Assembly (NCBI GenBank): GCA_029260735.1
Contig: JAJDCR010000159.1
Coordinates: 1-64,000 of the forward strand
Source: Planctomycetota bacterium
GTDB taxonomy: Bacteria > Planctomycetota > Uabimicrobiia > Uabimicrobiales > Uabimicrobiaceae
Direction: 5' to 3'
Length of the DNA: 64,000 bases
Shown here: positions 53,177 through 61,209 of the stretch, piece after piece
Position numbering within the stretch: position 1 is the first letter of the stretch
Layout of the letters: every line of letters begins with the position of its first letter
The notes under the pieces: generated by a model
Database searches by the model: none
What the model was told of the DNA's origin: nothing
Seen by the model: the letters and a program-made list of their open reading frames with translations, nothing else
Position numbers and translations under genes: made by a program

Positions 53177-53887
53177 TTACTGCCCTTCTTCCTCTTCTAA
53201 CTTCAAAGGGACAATTTGTCCTCCCTCCAAACTAAGCATCCGTTTTCCCAATTGAGCAATCCTTAAATCGTGAGTAAAGAGAATAAAAGTTTTTTGAAAA
53301 TCGCGATTGAGCACAGTAACAATCTTCGCTATTTCTTCTGAGGTTTTTGCATCTAAATCTCCTGTTAGCTCATCGGCCAGAATAACAGAGGGATCTGTAA
53401 CAATAGCCCGGGCAATCGCAACTCTTTGTTGTTGCCCTCCAGAGAGTTGATTAGGGTAGTGCTTATGACGATCTTCCAGTTCAACCAGAGATAAAGCGGC
53501 ATCTATTTTACGCTTTCTCTCTTTTCGAGAAAGTGATGTTAGAAGAAGAGGGATCTCGACATTCTGATAAGTCGTTAAAACAGGAATCAAATGGTAAAAC
53601 TGAAAGATGAAACCTACTTGTCGCCCTCGCCAATGATCAATGGTTCGACTATTGAGGTCTTGTAAGTCTCGATTCATAAACAGAACTTCACCACTATCCG
53701 CACTATCCAATCCACCTAAAATGTTAAAAAGAGTTGATTTACCCGTTCCTGAAGGTCCCATAATGGAAACGATTTCTCCCGTTTCGATACTCAAGTCAAG
53801 TCCTTTCAGAATACTAAGCTTCTCTCCTCCTTTGGTGTAACTTTTCATGACGTTCTTCAACTGGTAGATATGTGTACTCAAAGCCAA
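53177..53887 (-). CDS. MacB/LolD-type ABC transporter ATPase
   Basis: About 236 residues. Walker A GPSGTGKST, Q-loop in GFIFQFYHLIPVLTTYQNV, signature LSGGQQQRVAIARAI, Walker B SVILADELTGDLD (the usual 'DEPTGNLD' is changed to DELTGDLD), and H-loop FTHD. It energises FtsX-type permeases rather than forming a channel. The start is uncertain; a TTG at 53887 with AGGGG seven bases upstream is chosen. Next to it on the same strand is a Ser/Thr kinase. The likely partners are the permeases at 43.2 and 49.3 kb. Confidence 0.9.
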   Translation of the reverse strand: MALSTHIYQLKNVMKSYTKGGEKLSILKGLDLSIETGEIVSIMGPSGTGKSTLFNILGGLDSADSGEVLFMNRDLQDLNSRTIDHWRGRQVGFIFQFYHLIPVLTTYQNVEIPLLLTSLSRKERKRKIDAALSLVELEDRHKHYPNQLSGGQQQRVAIARAIVTDPSVILADELTGDLDAKTSEEIAKIVTVLNRDFQKTFILFTHDLRIAQLGKRMLSLEGGQIVPLKLEEEEGQ

Positions 53888-53957
53888 AACAAATCCCCTT
53901 TTTTTGAGAGTCAATTTTGTAAAGTGGAAATTAAGAATGGTAGAGCGATAAAAAAAT

Positions 53958-55772
53958 CTAGTCTTGAGAATAGCGTATTTCTAAACTATCAAAGTGTATG
54001 CTAATTGTTTTGTTTATGTAAAGAGATACTTTATGAGGGTCGCTAGCAAGTTTTTCCAAGGTAAAAGATTTTTTGCCTGCAATAAATTTTATTTTTTTCT
54101 GAAAATAAACCGCGGCAAAAGAAACCCCCCCTTCTTCTAAGGAAATAGAAGCCGACTGCAAAACTTTCCGAGCCCCAATAGGATCAGAAGTGTTGCTTTC
54201 AAACTCTACAACTGCGACTAGAACGGTTGGTCCAATATGCTGAAAATTTAAAGCAATAGATTTGTTCTTATCTATTTCAAAACGAATACCATATTCTCTA
54301 GTTTGAGGACTTAGTACTTTACAAGTGCCCCTTAGTTGCCAAGGTTGTCCTTGGAGAGAAGAAGAAATTTTTCCGGTACCTCCGATTCCAAAGATACCGG
54401 AACCATCTTCAGCTGGCCCCCAGTTAGCAGGGCCTAAGCGATCATCCCATATTTGCATTCTCTTTGTAAAATCAGCAGAAAATAAGTTTTGAAAACTTCC
54501 CCAAACAATGTCATTGTAAGAAATAGATGGTTCTTTTTCCGTAGTAGAGTTCTTATCTTCTTCGTTTTTTAGAAGGTCTTTTTCTAAGTTAGGATTTTCT
54601 TTAGTTTCTGTAATCTTTTCTTCTTCTGTCTTTTCTTCTTCTGTCTTTTCTTTTAAATCTAAATCAGGTTTTTTTTCTATTTCCTTCTTTTCGGGGAACT
54701 TTTTTTTATCTGTTTTACTGGAATCTACTTGCTCATTTGGAGTGATGTAATTCCCCTGGTTTTGGTAAAATATCGTTGAAATAGTGATTAAAGTAAAAGT
54801 GGCAATCAAAGGCATACCCCACTTAATCCGTTTGCGAATTTGTTGGGTGGCTTTTGCTTCTCGGTTCGAATTTTGGGTATGTCTTTCTAAAATTTGTTGA
54901 CAACGCCCAATGAGTTCTTCATAAGAAGATAATCTTCGCTCAACTTCCCCTTCCAACATATCAAAAATAAGCTGTCTTGTTTCTTGAGAAACATTCTCTC
55001 TTGCTTGTAATGGATCAGGTGGCCCAGACATTGTTTTTTCATAGATAATTTTTGTAATAGTGCTATAGGGAAAGGGACTTTCGCCAGTCAAAGAAAAGAA
55101 AAGAACACAGCCTAAACCATAGATGTCGGCTCGAAAATCAACACTATCAGGATCTTGAAACTGTTCAGGAGCCATATTCGCAGGTGTTCCGACAAAGGTA
55201 CCTACTTTTGTCAACTGATCTGCAGTTTCCGGATTCATACTTCTGGCTAAACCAAGATCTGCCAATTTAACATTGTAATTGAGGTAAGAGTTACGTAAAT
55301 TGGTATTACGACGATCTATTTTTTGTAAAAGAATGTTTTCCGGCTTAATATCACGATGGATAATTTCATTTTCGTGAGCATAAAGTAAAGCTTCTGCTAC
55401 CGTTTTTACAATAAAAATGGCCGGATCTTCTTCTAGAACTCCGTTATCGTAAACATAATCCTGAAGATTAAAGCCTTCTATGAATTCCATCAATATGTAA
55501 CAAGAGCTATTTTCCAGAACTCCACCTTGGAAACAAGTGACAATATTAGGATGAGATAAGCTCGCAAGAATTTTTGCTTCTCGGTTAAATCTTTCGGAAA
55601 AAAGCTTGGCACTTGCTGGGTTTTCAGTAGAGAGAACTTTAATCGCTACTTGCCGATCTAGGTAGTTTTGTCGCCCTTGATAGACAACTCCCATCCCCCC
55701 ACGCCCTATTTCTCTCTCAATAACAATATCTGGAATTTGAGGCCAATCATTTTCTTCTTCTTTTTCTGTCAT
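53958..55772 (-). CDS. Transmembrane Ser/Thr protein kinase with extracytoplasmic domain
   Basis: 604 residues. The Hanks kinase domain (about 16-290) has the loop GRGGMGVVY, VAIK with K45, IIHRDIKPENILL, DLGLARS and an APE-like segment (APEQF). A helix follows (about 315-335), then a highly charged Lys/Glu linker and a C-terminal beta domain of about 190 residues with a LamG/concanavalin-like look. It should phosphorylate Thr/Ser in the cytosol in answer to an outside signal. FHA domains bind phosphothreonine, so the FHA adaptor at 41.5 kb is a candidate partner. Confidence 0.92.
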   Translation of the reverse strand: MTEKEEENDWPQIPDIVIEREIGRGGMGVVYQGRQNYLDRQVAIKVLSTENPASAKLFSERFNREAKILASLSHPNIVTCFQGGVLENSSCYILMEFIEGFNLQDYVYDNGVLEEDPAIFIVKTVAEALLYAHENEIIHRDIKPENILLQKIDRRNTNLRNSYLNYNVKLADLGLARSMNPETADQLTKVGTFVGTPANMAPEQFQDPDSVDFRADIYGLGCVLFFSLTGESPFPYSTITKIIYEKTMSGPPDPLQARENVSQETRQLIFDMLEGEVERRLSSYEELIGRCQQILERHTQNSNREAKATQQIRKRIKWGMPLIATFTLITISTIFYQNQGNYITPNEQVDSSKTDKKKFPEKKEIEKKPDLDLKEKTEEEKTEEEKITETKENPNLEKDLLKNEEDKNSTTEKEPSISYNDIVWGSFQNLFSADFTKRMQIWDDRLGPANWGPAEDGSGIFGIGGTGKISSSLQGQPWQLRGTCKVLSPQTREYGIRFEIDKNKSIALNFQHIGPTVLVAVVEFESNTSDPIGARKVLQSASISLEEGGVSFAAVYFQKKIKFIAGKKSFTLEKLASDPHKVSLYINKTISIHFDSLEIRYSQD

Positions 55773-55806
55773 AACTTATTCTCTTCAAGCTTTTAGTAAC
55801 TTAAAT

Positions 55807-56568
55807 CTACTGGATTTTATCGATTTCGCGTAAAAGTTTTTCCACCTTAGGGCGATCAGATATTTTTTTGCCAATGTAAACAAAACGAATTTCCCCATTT
55901 TTGTCTAGGAGAATAGAAGTTGGTTTAGCCAAAGCTCCTTCTATCATAAATTGCTTAACAAAAGCTAAATCTACATCTAAAACAACAGGAAAGGGAAGTT
56001 GGAAGTTTGTTTGGGCTCCGCTTTTTTGAAGTTGATTTACCTCTGCGATAAACAAGGGTATATTTTCAGCTTTCCCAGGGTAAACGGCAATAATTTGAGT
56101 ATCTCGGCGTTCAAACCGCTCTACTGAATTCATCAGGTTAAAGGTTTGCGTAGAACAAAAAAAACAGACACTACCAGCAAACCCACGAAGAACAACCAAA
56201 AGAACATTCTTTTTATCTTTGTAGTCTTTCAAATCGATTAATTCACCAGTATGGTTGATAAATCGTGTTACAGGAAGAATTTCTGGCTCGTTATTTTTTG
56301 AAGAAAGACTTTTTAACTCTCCCTTAGTCACTTCTTCTTCTTTGGCGATTAGCTCTTTAACTTCTTCTTTGATGATTGTCTCTTTAACTTCTTCTTTGGC
56401 TTTTTCTTTGGCTTCTTCTTTTTCCCCAGTCTCCGTTTCCCTGGTTTTCGGGGCCTTTTCTTTCGAGGAAGACTTCTCTGAAATTTTGTTATCATCTTTG
56501 GAGTCGTTACTTTGACAGCTTATAAAAAGAAGGCTCAGAAAAGTAATTAAAATCAAATTATACTTCAT
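55807..56568 (-). CDS. Peroxiredoxin-like redoxin lipoprotein
   Basis: 253 residues. The lipoprotein signal ends LFISC. A Lys/Glu-rich low-complexity segment (about 25-85) leads to an AhpC/TSA or redoxin fold: FINHTGELIDLKDYKDKKNVLLVVLRGFAGSVCFFCST with a CxxC, then a typical PTSILLDKNGEIRFVYIG. It is anchored outside the inner membrane, with thiol-peroxidase or disulfide activity. It lies upstream of the kinase on the same strand (35-base gap) and is probably co-transcribed with it. Confidence 0.82.
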   Translation of the reverse strand: MKYNLILITFLSLLFISCQSNDSKDDNKISEKSSSKEKAPKTRETETGEKEEAKEKAKEEVKETIIKEEVKELIAKEEEVTKGELKSLSSKNNEPEILPVTRFINHTGELIDLKDYKDKKNVLLVVLRGFAGSVCFFCSTQTFNLMNSVERFERRDTQIIAVYPGKAENIPLFIAEVNQLQKSGAQTNFQLPFPVVLDVDLAFVKQFMIEGALAKPTSILLDKNGEIRFVYIGKKISDRPKVEKLLREIDKIQ

Positions 56569-56847
56569 AAAGTATCCTTATCCGAAAAACTTAGTCTAAG
56601 AGATATCTTGGCTTTTATTAGAGAAATCATTTCTTACTTATATATTAAGATATCTTAGGTGTTTTTGTCTAAAATATTTAGAGACTGTTGGGAAAACTTA
56701 GTATAAAGCGCTAGAAAGAAGATATTACCTTGGTATTTTACTAAAAAAAATAATAAATAATAGGAAAAAAACCACAAATAATATAAGATAAGTTTAATAG
56801 AAGATAGTGCGATCTTACCAATATGGTCTTGCTCGGAGGAAGAACTT

Positions 56848-58620
56848 ATGAAAAAACTGTTTATCTTGGTGAGCAGCGTTTTACTATTAGTAGGAATTAT
56901 TTTGGGAAAACTAAACTACTATCTATTTTACCAAGATAGGTCCCCTCTTCTCTCAGAAGAAAACTTGCAATCAATTGCTTCTCCTGAGAAAGAGGAAGAA
57001 CTTGCTCCAGAGGAAGATATAGATTTAGAAAATCCTAAGATAGAAGTTGAAGTAGAGGAAGAGGCCCAAGCAGAAAAATCTACGCCTGAACAAAGCCCTC
57101 TTCTTTCTCCTAATAAAAAAGCCCAAAAAGAGCTTGATAAACTCACCACTAAAAAGAAACTCAAGGCCTACTATGCAAAACTGCAAAAGAAGATCGCAGT
57201 AAAGATCTTAGACGGTCCAGAAGGAGGACCTATTAGCCTAAATTACGCTGTTCAAGAAATTTGTAAAGCAGCAAAAGTTCCTTTTTGGAAAAAAGATGTT
57301 CCCGAGGGAGAAGAGCCTGTTGGAGCTGTAATATCTCACAATGCAAAAGCGAGTGAGTTAATTAAAATATATGCAAAAACAAAGGGACTTAAGTTTATGA
57401 TATCCTCTCGGGGAATTTATTTGAAAAAAATTCAGGCTGATCCCATTCCTGTAAAACCGACTCCTTCTGAGAATCTCTTGGTAAAGGAAAGTAATCCTAG
57501 CTCTTTCACAGAAAACTCCTCGGTTAAATTTGGCAAAAAAAATACAAAAAACCTCCAAGGAAATACATATCTACATGTGCCTTTGGAAGGAGGTTTTGGC
57601 ATGGAAATTACTCCTAAACCCATAAGAAAAATTTTTGAGCATGCTAAAAAACAAGATGTAAAACACATTGTCATGACCATTGATTCCCAAGGAGGATATG
57701 TTCAAACCGCCGACGAAATTTTGAAACTCATGCTCGAATATGACAGCTATTTCCAATACCACTTGATTGTAGAGAGAGCCATCAGTGCTTCTATTTGGAT
57801 TGTTTTCTCTAGCGATTTTATTTATCTTCGTAGTCATGCTGTTATTGGAGGCGCTGTTGTTTACCGCATGAATGAAATTGGCAACGCCGAGGTAGATGCT
57901 AAAATGAATTCGATTATAGCTGCTCAAGTTACTTCTGCCGCTGAAGCTAAAGGGCATCCTGCTTATTTAGTTAATCCAATGATCATTCAAAAAGATACTC
58001 TCGGAGTGTGGAAAGACTGGGAGGGAAAAATTCATCATAGTGATCAACTAGAAAGCGGCATCTCAAGCGAAGATATAATCATCGAAGACACGGAGGAGAG
58101 TGTACTCACTTTAACAGCCAAGCAAGCTTCTGAAGTAAGACTGGGAAGACTTCTTTCTAGCTCTGACCCGGACAGTTTAGGAGAGGTTTTAGGTATTTCG
58201 GGGTGGAGAGCAGAAAGCGACTATGGGGAAAAGGTAATGCTAAATAGCTCCTTTCACAGCGAATCCAATAACCAAAAACATGAAGAAGCCTATGAAAAGA
58301 TGACAGCCTTGCAAAAAGAAATGCAAGAATACATTAACTTGGCTCAAGCAAGAGACCCTCGCAATTTTACTTATGACAAGTCCTATTCTGGAGGATACAC
58401 CAATGATGCAAAAAAGAAATGGCGGCAACTCAGCGATGAAAGCTCTTCTTATTGGCGAAAAACTTTGCAAAATGCAAACAAACTCAAAACGATGAATAAC
58501 AAAAACAAAAAAAATGGCATTTCTTTAACTTTTCCTGAAGAAAATCTAAGAAAGATTATTGAAGTGGCCGAGTCTGAAATGAAGCGTTTGTACAATAGTC
58601 GTAATCTCAGAAATCAATAA
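56848..58620 (+). CDS. Exported ClpP/NfeD-type serine protease-like protein with STN-like domain
   Basis: 590 residues. A signal-anchor helix (1-25) is followed by an acidic low-complexity region (about 35-85), an STN-like segment (about 115-200; AVQEICKAAKVPFW, ELIKIYAKTKGLKFMI), a Pro/Ser linker, then a ClpP/crotonase fold (about 240-430). The latter has MTIDSQGGYVQTADEI and RAISASIWIVFSSDFIYL, where the SxS serine is in the place of the SppA/NfeD nucleophile, and HAVIGGAVV. The C-terminus is helical. Catalysis is likely but not proven. GGAGG precedes the ATG by eight bases. Monocistronic. Confidence 0.72.
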   Translation: MKKLFILVSSVLLLVGIILGKLNYYLFYQDRSPLLSEENLQSIASPEKEEELAPEEDIDLENPKIEVEVEEEAQAEKSTPEQSPLLSPNKKAQKELDKLTTKKKLKAYYAKLQKKIAVKILDGPEGGPISLNYAVQEICKAAKVPFWKKDVPEGEEPVGAVISHNAKASELIKIYAKTKGLKFMISSRGIYLKKIQADPIPVKPTPSENLLVKESNPSSFTENSSVKFGKKNTKNLQGNTYLHVPLEGGFGMEITPKPIRKIFEHAKKQDVKHIVMTIDSQGGYVQTADEILKLMLEYDSYFQYHLIVERAISASIWIVFSSDFIYLRSHAVIGGAVVYRMNEIGNAEVDAKMNSIIAAQVTSAAEAKGHPAYLVNPMIIQKDTLGVWKDWEGKIHHSDQLESGISSEDIIIEDTEESVLTLTAKQASEVRLGRLLSSSDPDSLGEVLGISGWRAESDYGEKVMLNSSFHSESNNQKHEEAYEKMTALQKEMQEYINLAQARDPRNFTYDKSYSGGYTNDAKKKWRQLSDESSSYWRKTLQNANKLKTMNNKNKKNGISLTFPEENLRKIIEVAESEMKRLYNSRNLRNQ

Positions 58621-58746
58621 CTTAGGACACGTTTAACAGTCAAAAATATCTAAATTTTGACAAATTCCCAACTCCTTTATTGCGTGAAGTAAGAACATTC
58701 ATTAAAATGCTACTCTTTTATGACCAAACTTAGTCGATTGTTTTTA

Positions 58747-58759
58747 GGGCGTGTCCCTA
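58747..58759 (+). repeat. Dispersed word GGGCGTGTCCCTA upstream of nhaA
   Basis: Same 13-base word as at 24665-24677 and, with C to T, at 9135 and 9407. Here it lies 24 bases upstream of the NhaA start. Confidence 0.75.
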
Positions 58760-58782
58760 GATCAACATGTGACGAGGAAAAC

Positions 58783-59961
58783 ATGAGCGAACATAAACCA
58801 AAAAACAAGGTGGTAAACCTTTTACAAGAATTTTCAATTCCATTGATTAGTGGTGTCTTTGCTGCTCTCATATGGGCAAACCTAGACCATCACTCATACC
58901 ATGAGTTTCTACACCATCCTTTAACTCCTTTTTCTGGTATAAATTTCCATTTCTTAATTAACGATATTTTTATGGTACTATTCTTTGGAATCGCAGCGGT
59001 TGAGATTACCCAAAGCATTCTTCCGGGAGGGGATTTAAATCCTCCGAAAAAAGCAATAGGTCCTCTTTTTGCTACTGCTGGTGGGGTAATAGGTCCTGCT
59101 CTGCTTTACTACTTTTTTTGTGTCTACTACAATACTCCTGAGTTGGTTCAGGGCTGGGGAATCCCGACAGCAACAGATATTGCCCTAGCTTGGCTTTTTG
59201 CTCGCTTGATTTTTGGAGCTGGTCATGTAGCTGTTTCCTTCCTTCTTCTCTTAGCCATCGCCGATGATGCTATTGGACTAGCTATTATTGCTGTTTTCTA
59301 CCCAAACCCAGCTCATCCGCCGGCACCGATGTGGCTTGGCTTAGTTGTTTTAGCTTGTCTTATCGCTTACTTTTTACGAAGATCTAAAGTCAAAGGTTTT
59401 TGGTACTACCTTCTCATTCCAGGTGTTCTTTCTTGGTTCGGACTTTTTAAAGCGGGTCTCCACCCTGCTCTCGCTTTGGTTTTTATAGTTCCTTTTATGC
59501 AAGCAGGTAAAGAAATCAACAGCCATCTCTTTGAAGAGGAAGAGGATGATCATTCCACTTTGGCTAACTTTGAGCACAGCTTTAAAACCATGATCGATTT
59601 TGGTCTTTTTGGTTTTGGATTAGCTAATGCGGGGGTTTCTCTTTCGGGAGTGAGTCAAGTTACTTGGTTTGTTTTCTTAGCCTTGCTAGTAGGTAAAACC
59701 GCTGGAATTTTTCTCTTTGCTCTACTGGCTAAGCTTTTAAAATTCCCTATGCCAGAAGGGATGGGACTCAAGGAAGTTTTTGTTGTCGGAATTATTGCTG
59801 GACTGGGTTTAACAGTAGCTCTCTTCGTCGCAGGAGTTGCTTTCACTGATTTAGAAGTACAAGGTGCTGCTAAAATGGGAGCCCTTATGAGCGGTGGTTG
59901 TGGAATCTTAGCTTTTGTTGTAGCCCGCTTACTGGGAATTCGTCCGACCAAACAAGCTTAA
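58783..59961 (+). CDS. nhaA: NhaA-family Na+/H+ antiporter
   Basis: About 392 residues with eleven or twelve helices. Family blocks are INDIFMVLFFGIAAVEI, GWGIPTATDIALAWLFA, LLLLAIADDAIGLAII (the ADD pair corresponds to the Na+/H+ binding aspartates of NhaA), and FGFGLANAGVSLSG. It exports sodium for protons. The ATG at 58783 has GAGG five bases upstream. Together with the NhaC-type and CPA2 genes, three different Na+/H+ antiporter families are in this window, which suggests a marine or saline life. A hairpin follows the stop. Confidence 0.93.
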   Translation: MSEHKPKNKVVNLLQEFSIPLISGVFAALIWANLDHHSYHEFLHHPLTPFSGINFHFLINDIFMVLFFGIAAVEITQSILPGGDLNPPKKAIGPLFATAGGVIGPALLYYFFCVYYNTPELVQGWGIPTATDIALAWLFARLIFGAGHVAVSFLLLLAIADDAIGLAIIAVFYPNPAHPPAPMWLGLVVLACLIAYFLRRSKVKGFWYYLLIPGVLSWFGLFKAGLHPALALVFIVPFMQAGKEINSHLFEEEEDDHSTLANFEHSFKTMIDFGLFGFGLANAGVSLSGVSQVTWFVFLALLVGKTAGIFLFALLAKLLKFPMPEGMGLKEVFVVGIIAGLGLTVALFVAGVAFTDLEVQGAAKMGALMSGGCGILAFVVARLLGIRPTKQA

Positions 59962-59969
59962 ATAAAAAT

Positions 59970-59995
59970 CTCAGAGTGGCGTTAGTCACTCTGAG
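59970..59995 (+). terminator. Hairpin after nhaA
   Basis: CTCAGAGTG (59970-59978) and CACTCTGAG (59987-59995), nine bases after the stop. The stem is good but no T-run follows. Confidence 0.6.
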
Positions 59996-60036
59996 AGAAC
60001 AACTTTGAATTACTTAGAAAGGTTGGGCAGCGCTTG

Positions 60037-61197
60037 ATGAATATTGTTTTCTTATCTCCTCATTTTCCTCCCAATTACAAACATTTCTGTAAACATTTAA
60101 AAGATATGGGGGCTCAGGTTTTAGGGATTGGAGAAATCCCTTTAAAGGATTTAGAGCCTTCTTTGCAAAGTGCTCTTTCGGACTATGTTCATATTCCTAG
60201 CTTAGAGAAATATGAAGATGTTCTCAAAACCTGTGGATATTTTACCTATCATTATGGGAAAATTGATCGAATTGAGTCTTTAAATGAGCATTGGCTTGAA
60301 TTAGAAGCTGCTTTACGAACGGATTTTCATGTCCCTGGACTTCAGCAAGCTGAAATCGAAGAAATAAAACGCAAGTCAGCTATGAAAAGAAAATTTCGCC
60401 GGGCAGGAGTTCCTGTTGCTCAAGGAACTTTGGCAAAAAATTTTGCTCAAATTAAGCGCTGGATTGCCAAGGTTGGTTTTCCTGTTGTTGCGAAACCAGA
60501 TAAAGGGGTGGGAGCAGCTCATACTTATAAAATCCATAACGAAAAAGAACTGATTCATTTTTTTAAAAGCAAGCCCGACGTTGACTATTTTGTCGAGGAA
60601 TTTGTTTCAGGAGACATCATTTCGGTAGATGGGTTAGTCGATCGAGAGGGAAAAATAGTCTTTTGTACTTCTCACCAAAACTGCGACGGAGTTATGGAAA
60701 TCCTCCTAGAAGATCGTCATACTGCCTATTATTCCCTGCGAGAAGTTCCTGAAGATATGAAAGAAGCGAGCGAAAAAATTATCAAAATTTACAAATTGCA
60801 AGAGCGATTTTTTCACTTTGAATTTTTTCGGCTAGCCAATGGTAAATTCATTACTTTAGAAGCGAATATGCGTCCTCCTGGTGGATTAACAATGGATATG
60901 TTTAACTACGCTAATAACATTGACATGTACCAAGAGTGGGCGAATATAGTATTGTTCAATCGTTTTGAGAGCGAATACAGTTTGCCTTACCACTGTGGTT
61001 TTATCGGACGGAAATGGTCCAAAGACTATCTTCATACTCATGAAGAAATTTTGGCCCGCTACCAACCTTGGATAGTATATCACACTCCTATTAGTCCTAT
61101 TTTTAGTGCTGCCATGGGAAACTATGCCTATCTTGTGCGCAGCGAAAGTTTAGATCCCTTTTTTGAAATGCGGTCTTTTGTTCATTGTTTACGTTAG
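60037..61197 (+). CDS. ATP-grasp family ligase
   Basis: 386 residues. An N-terminal PreATP-grasp Rossmann-like part (MNIVFLSPHFPPNYKHFCKHL) is followed by the ATP-grasp core: FPVVAKPDKGVGAAHTYKI, DYFVEEFVSGDIISVDGLV, and FFRLANGKFITLEANMRPPGG with the metal-binding Glu and Asn. It would join a carboxylate to an amine or thiol through an acyl phosphate. Substrate unknown. It is first of three plus-strand genes with gaps of 12 and minus 8 bases leading to fumarylacetoacetase. Confidence 0.87.
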   Translation: MNIVFLSPHFPPNYKHFCKHLKDMGAQVLGIGEIPLKDLEPSLQSALSDYVHIPSLEKYEDVLKTCGYFTYHYGKIDRIESLNEHWLELEAALRTDFHVPGLQQAEIEEIKRKSAMKRKFRRAGVPVAQGTLAKNFAQIKRWIAKVGFPVVAKPDKGVGAAHTYKIHNEKELIHFFKSKPDVDYFVEEFVSGDIISVDGLVDREGKIVFCTSHQNCDGVMEILLEDRHTAYYSLREVPEDMKEASEKIIKIYKLQERFFHFEFFRLANGKFITLEANMRPPGGLTMDMFNYANNIDMYQEWANIVLFNRFESEYSLPYHCGFIGRKWSKDYLHTHEEILARYQPWIVYHTPISPIFSAAMGNYAYLVRSESLDPFFEMRSFVHCLR

Positions 61198-61209
61198 AAG
61201 TTAACTATT

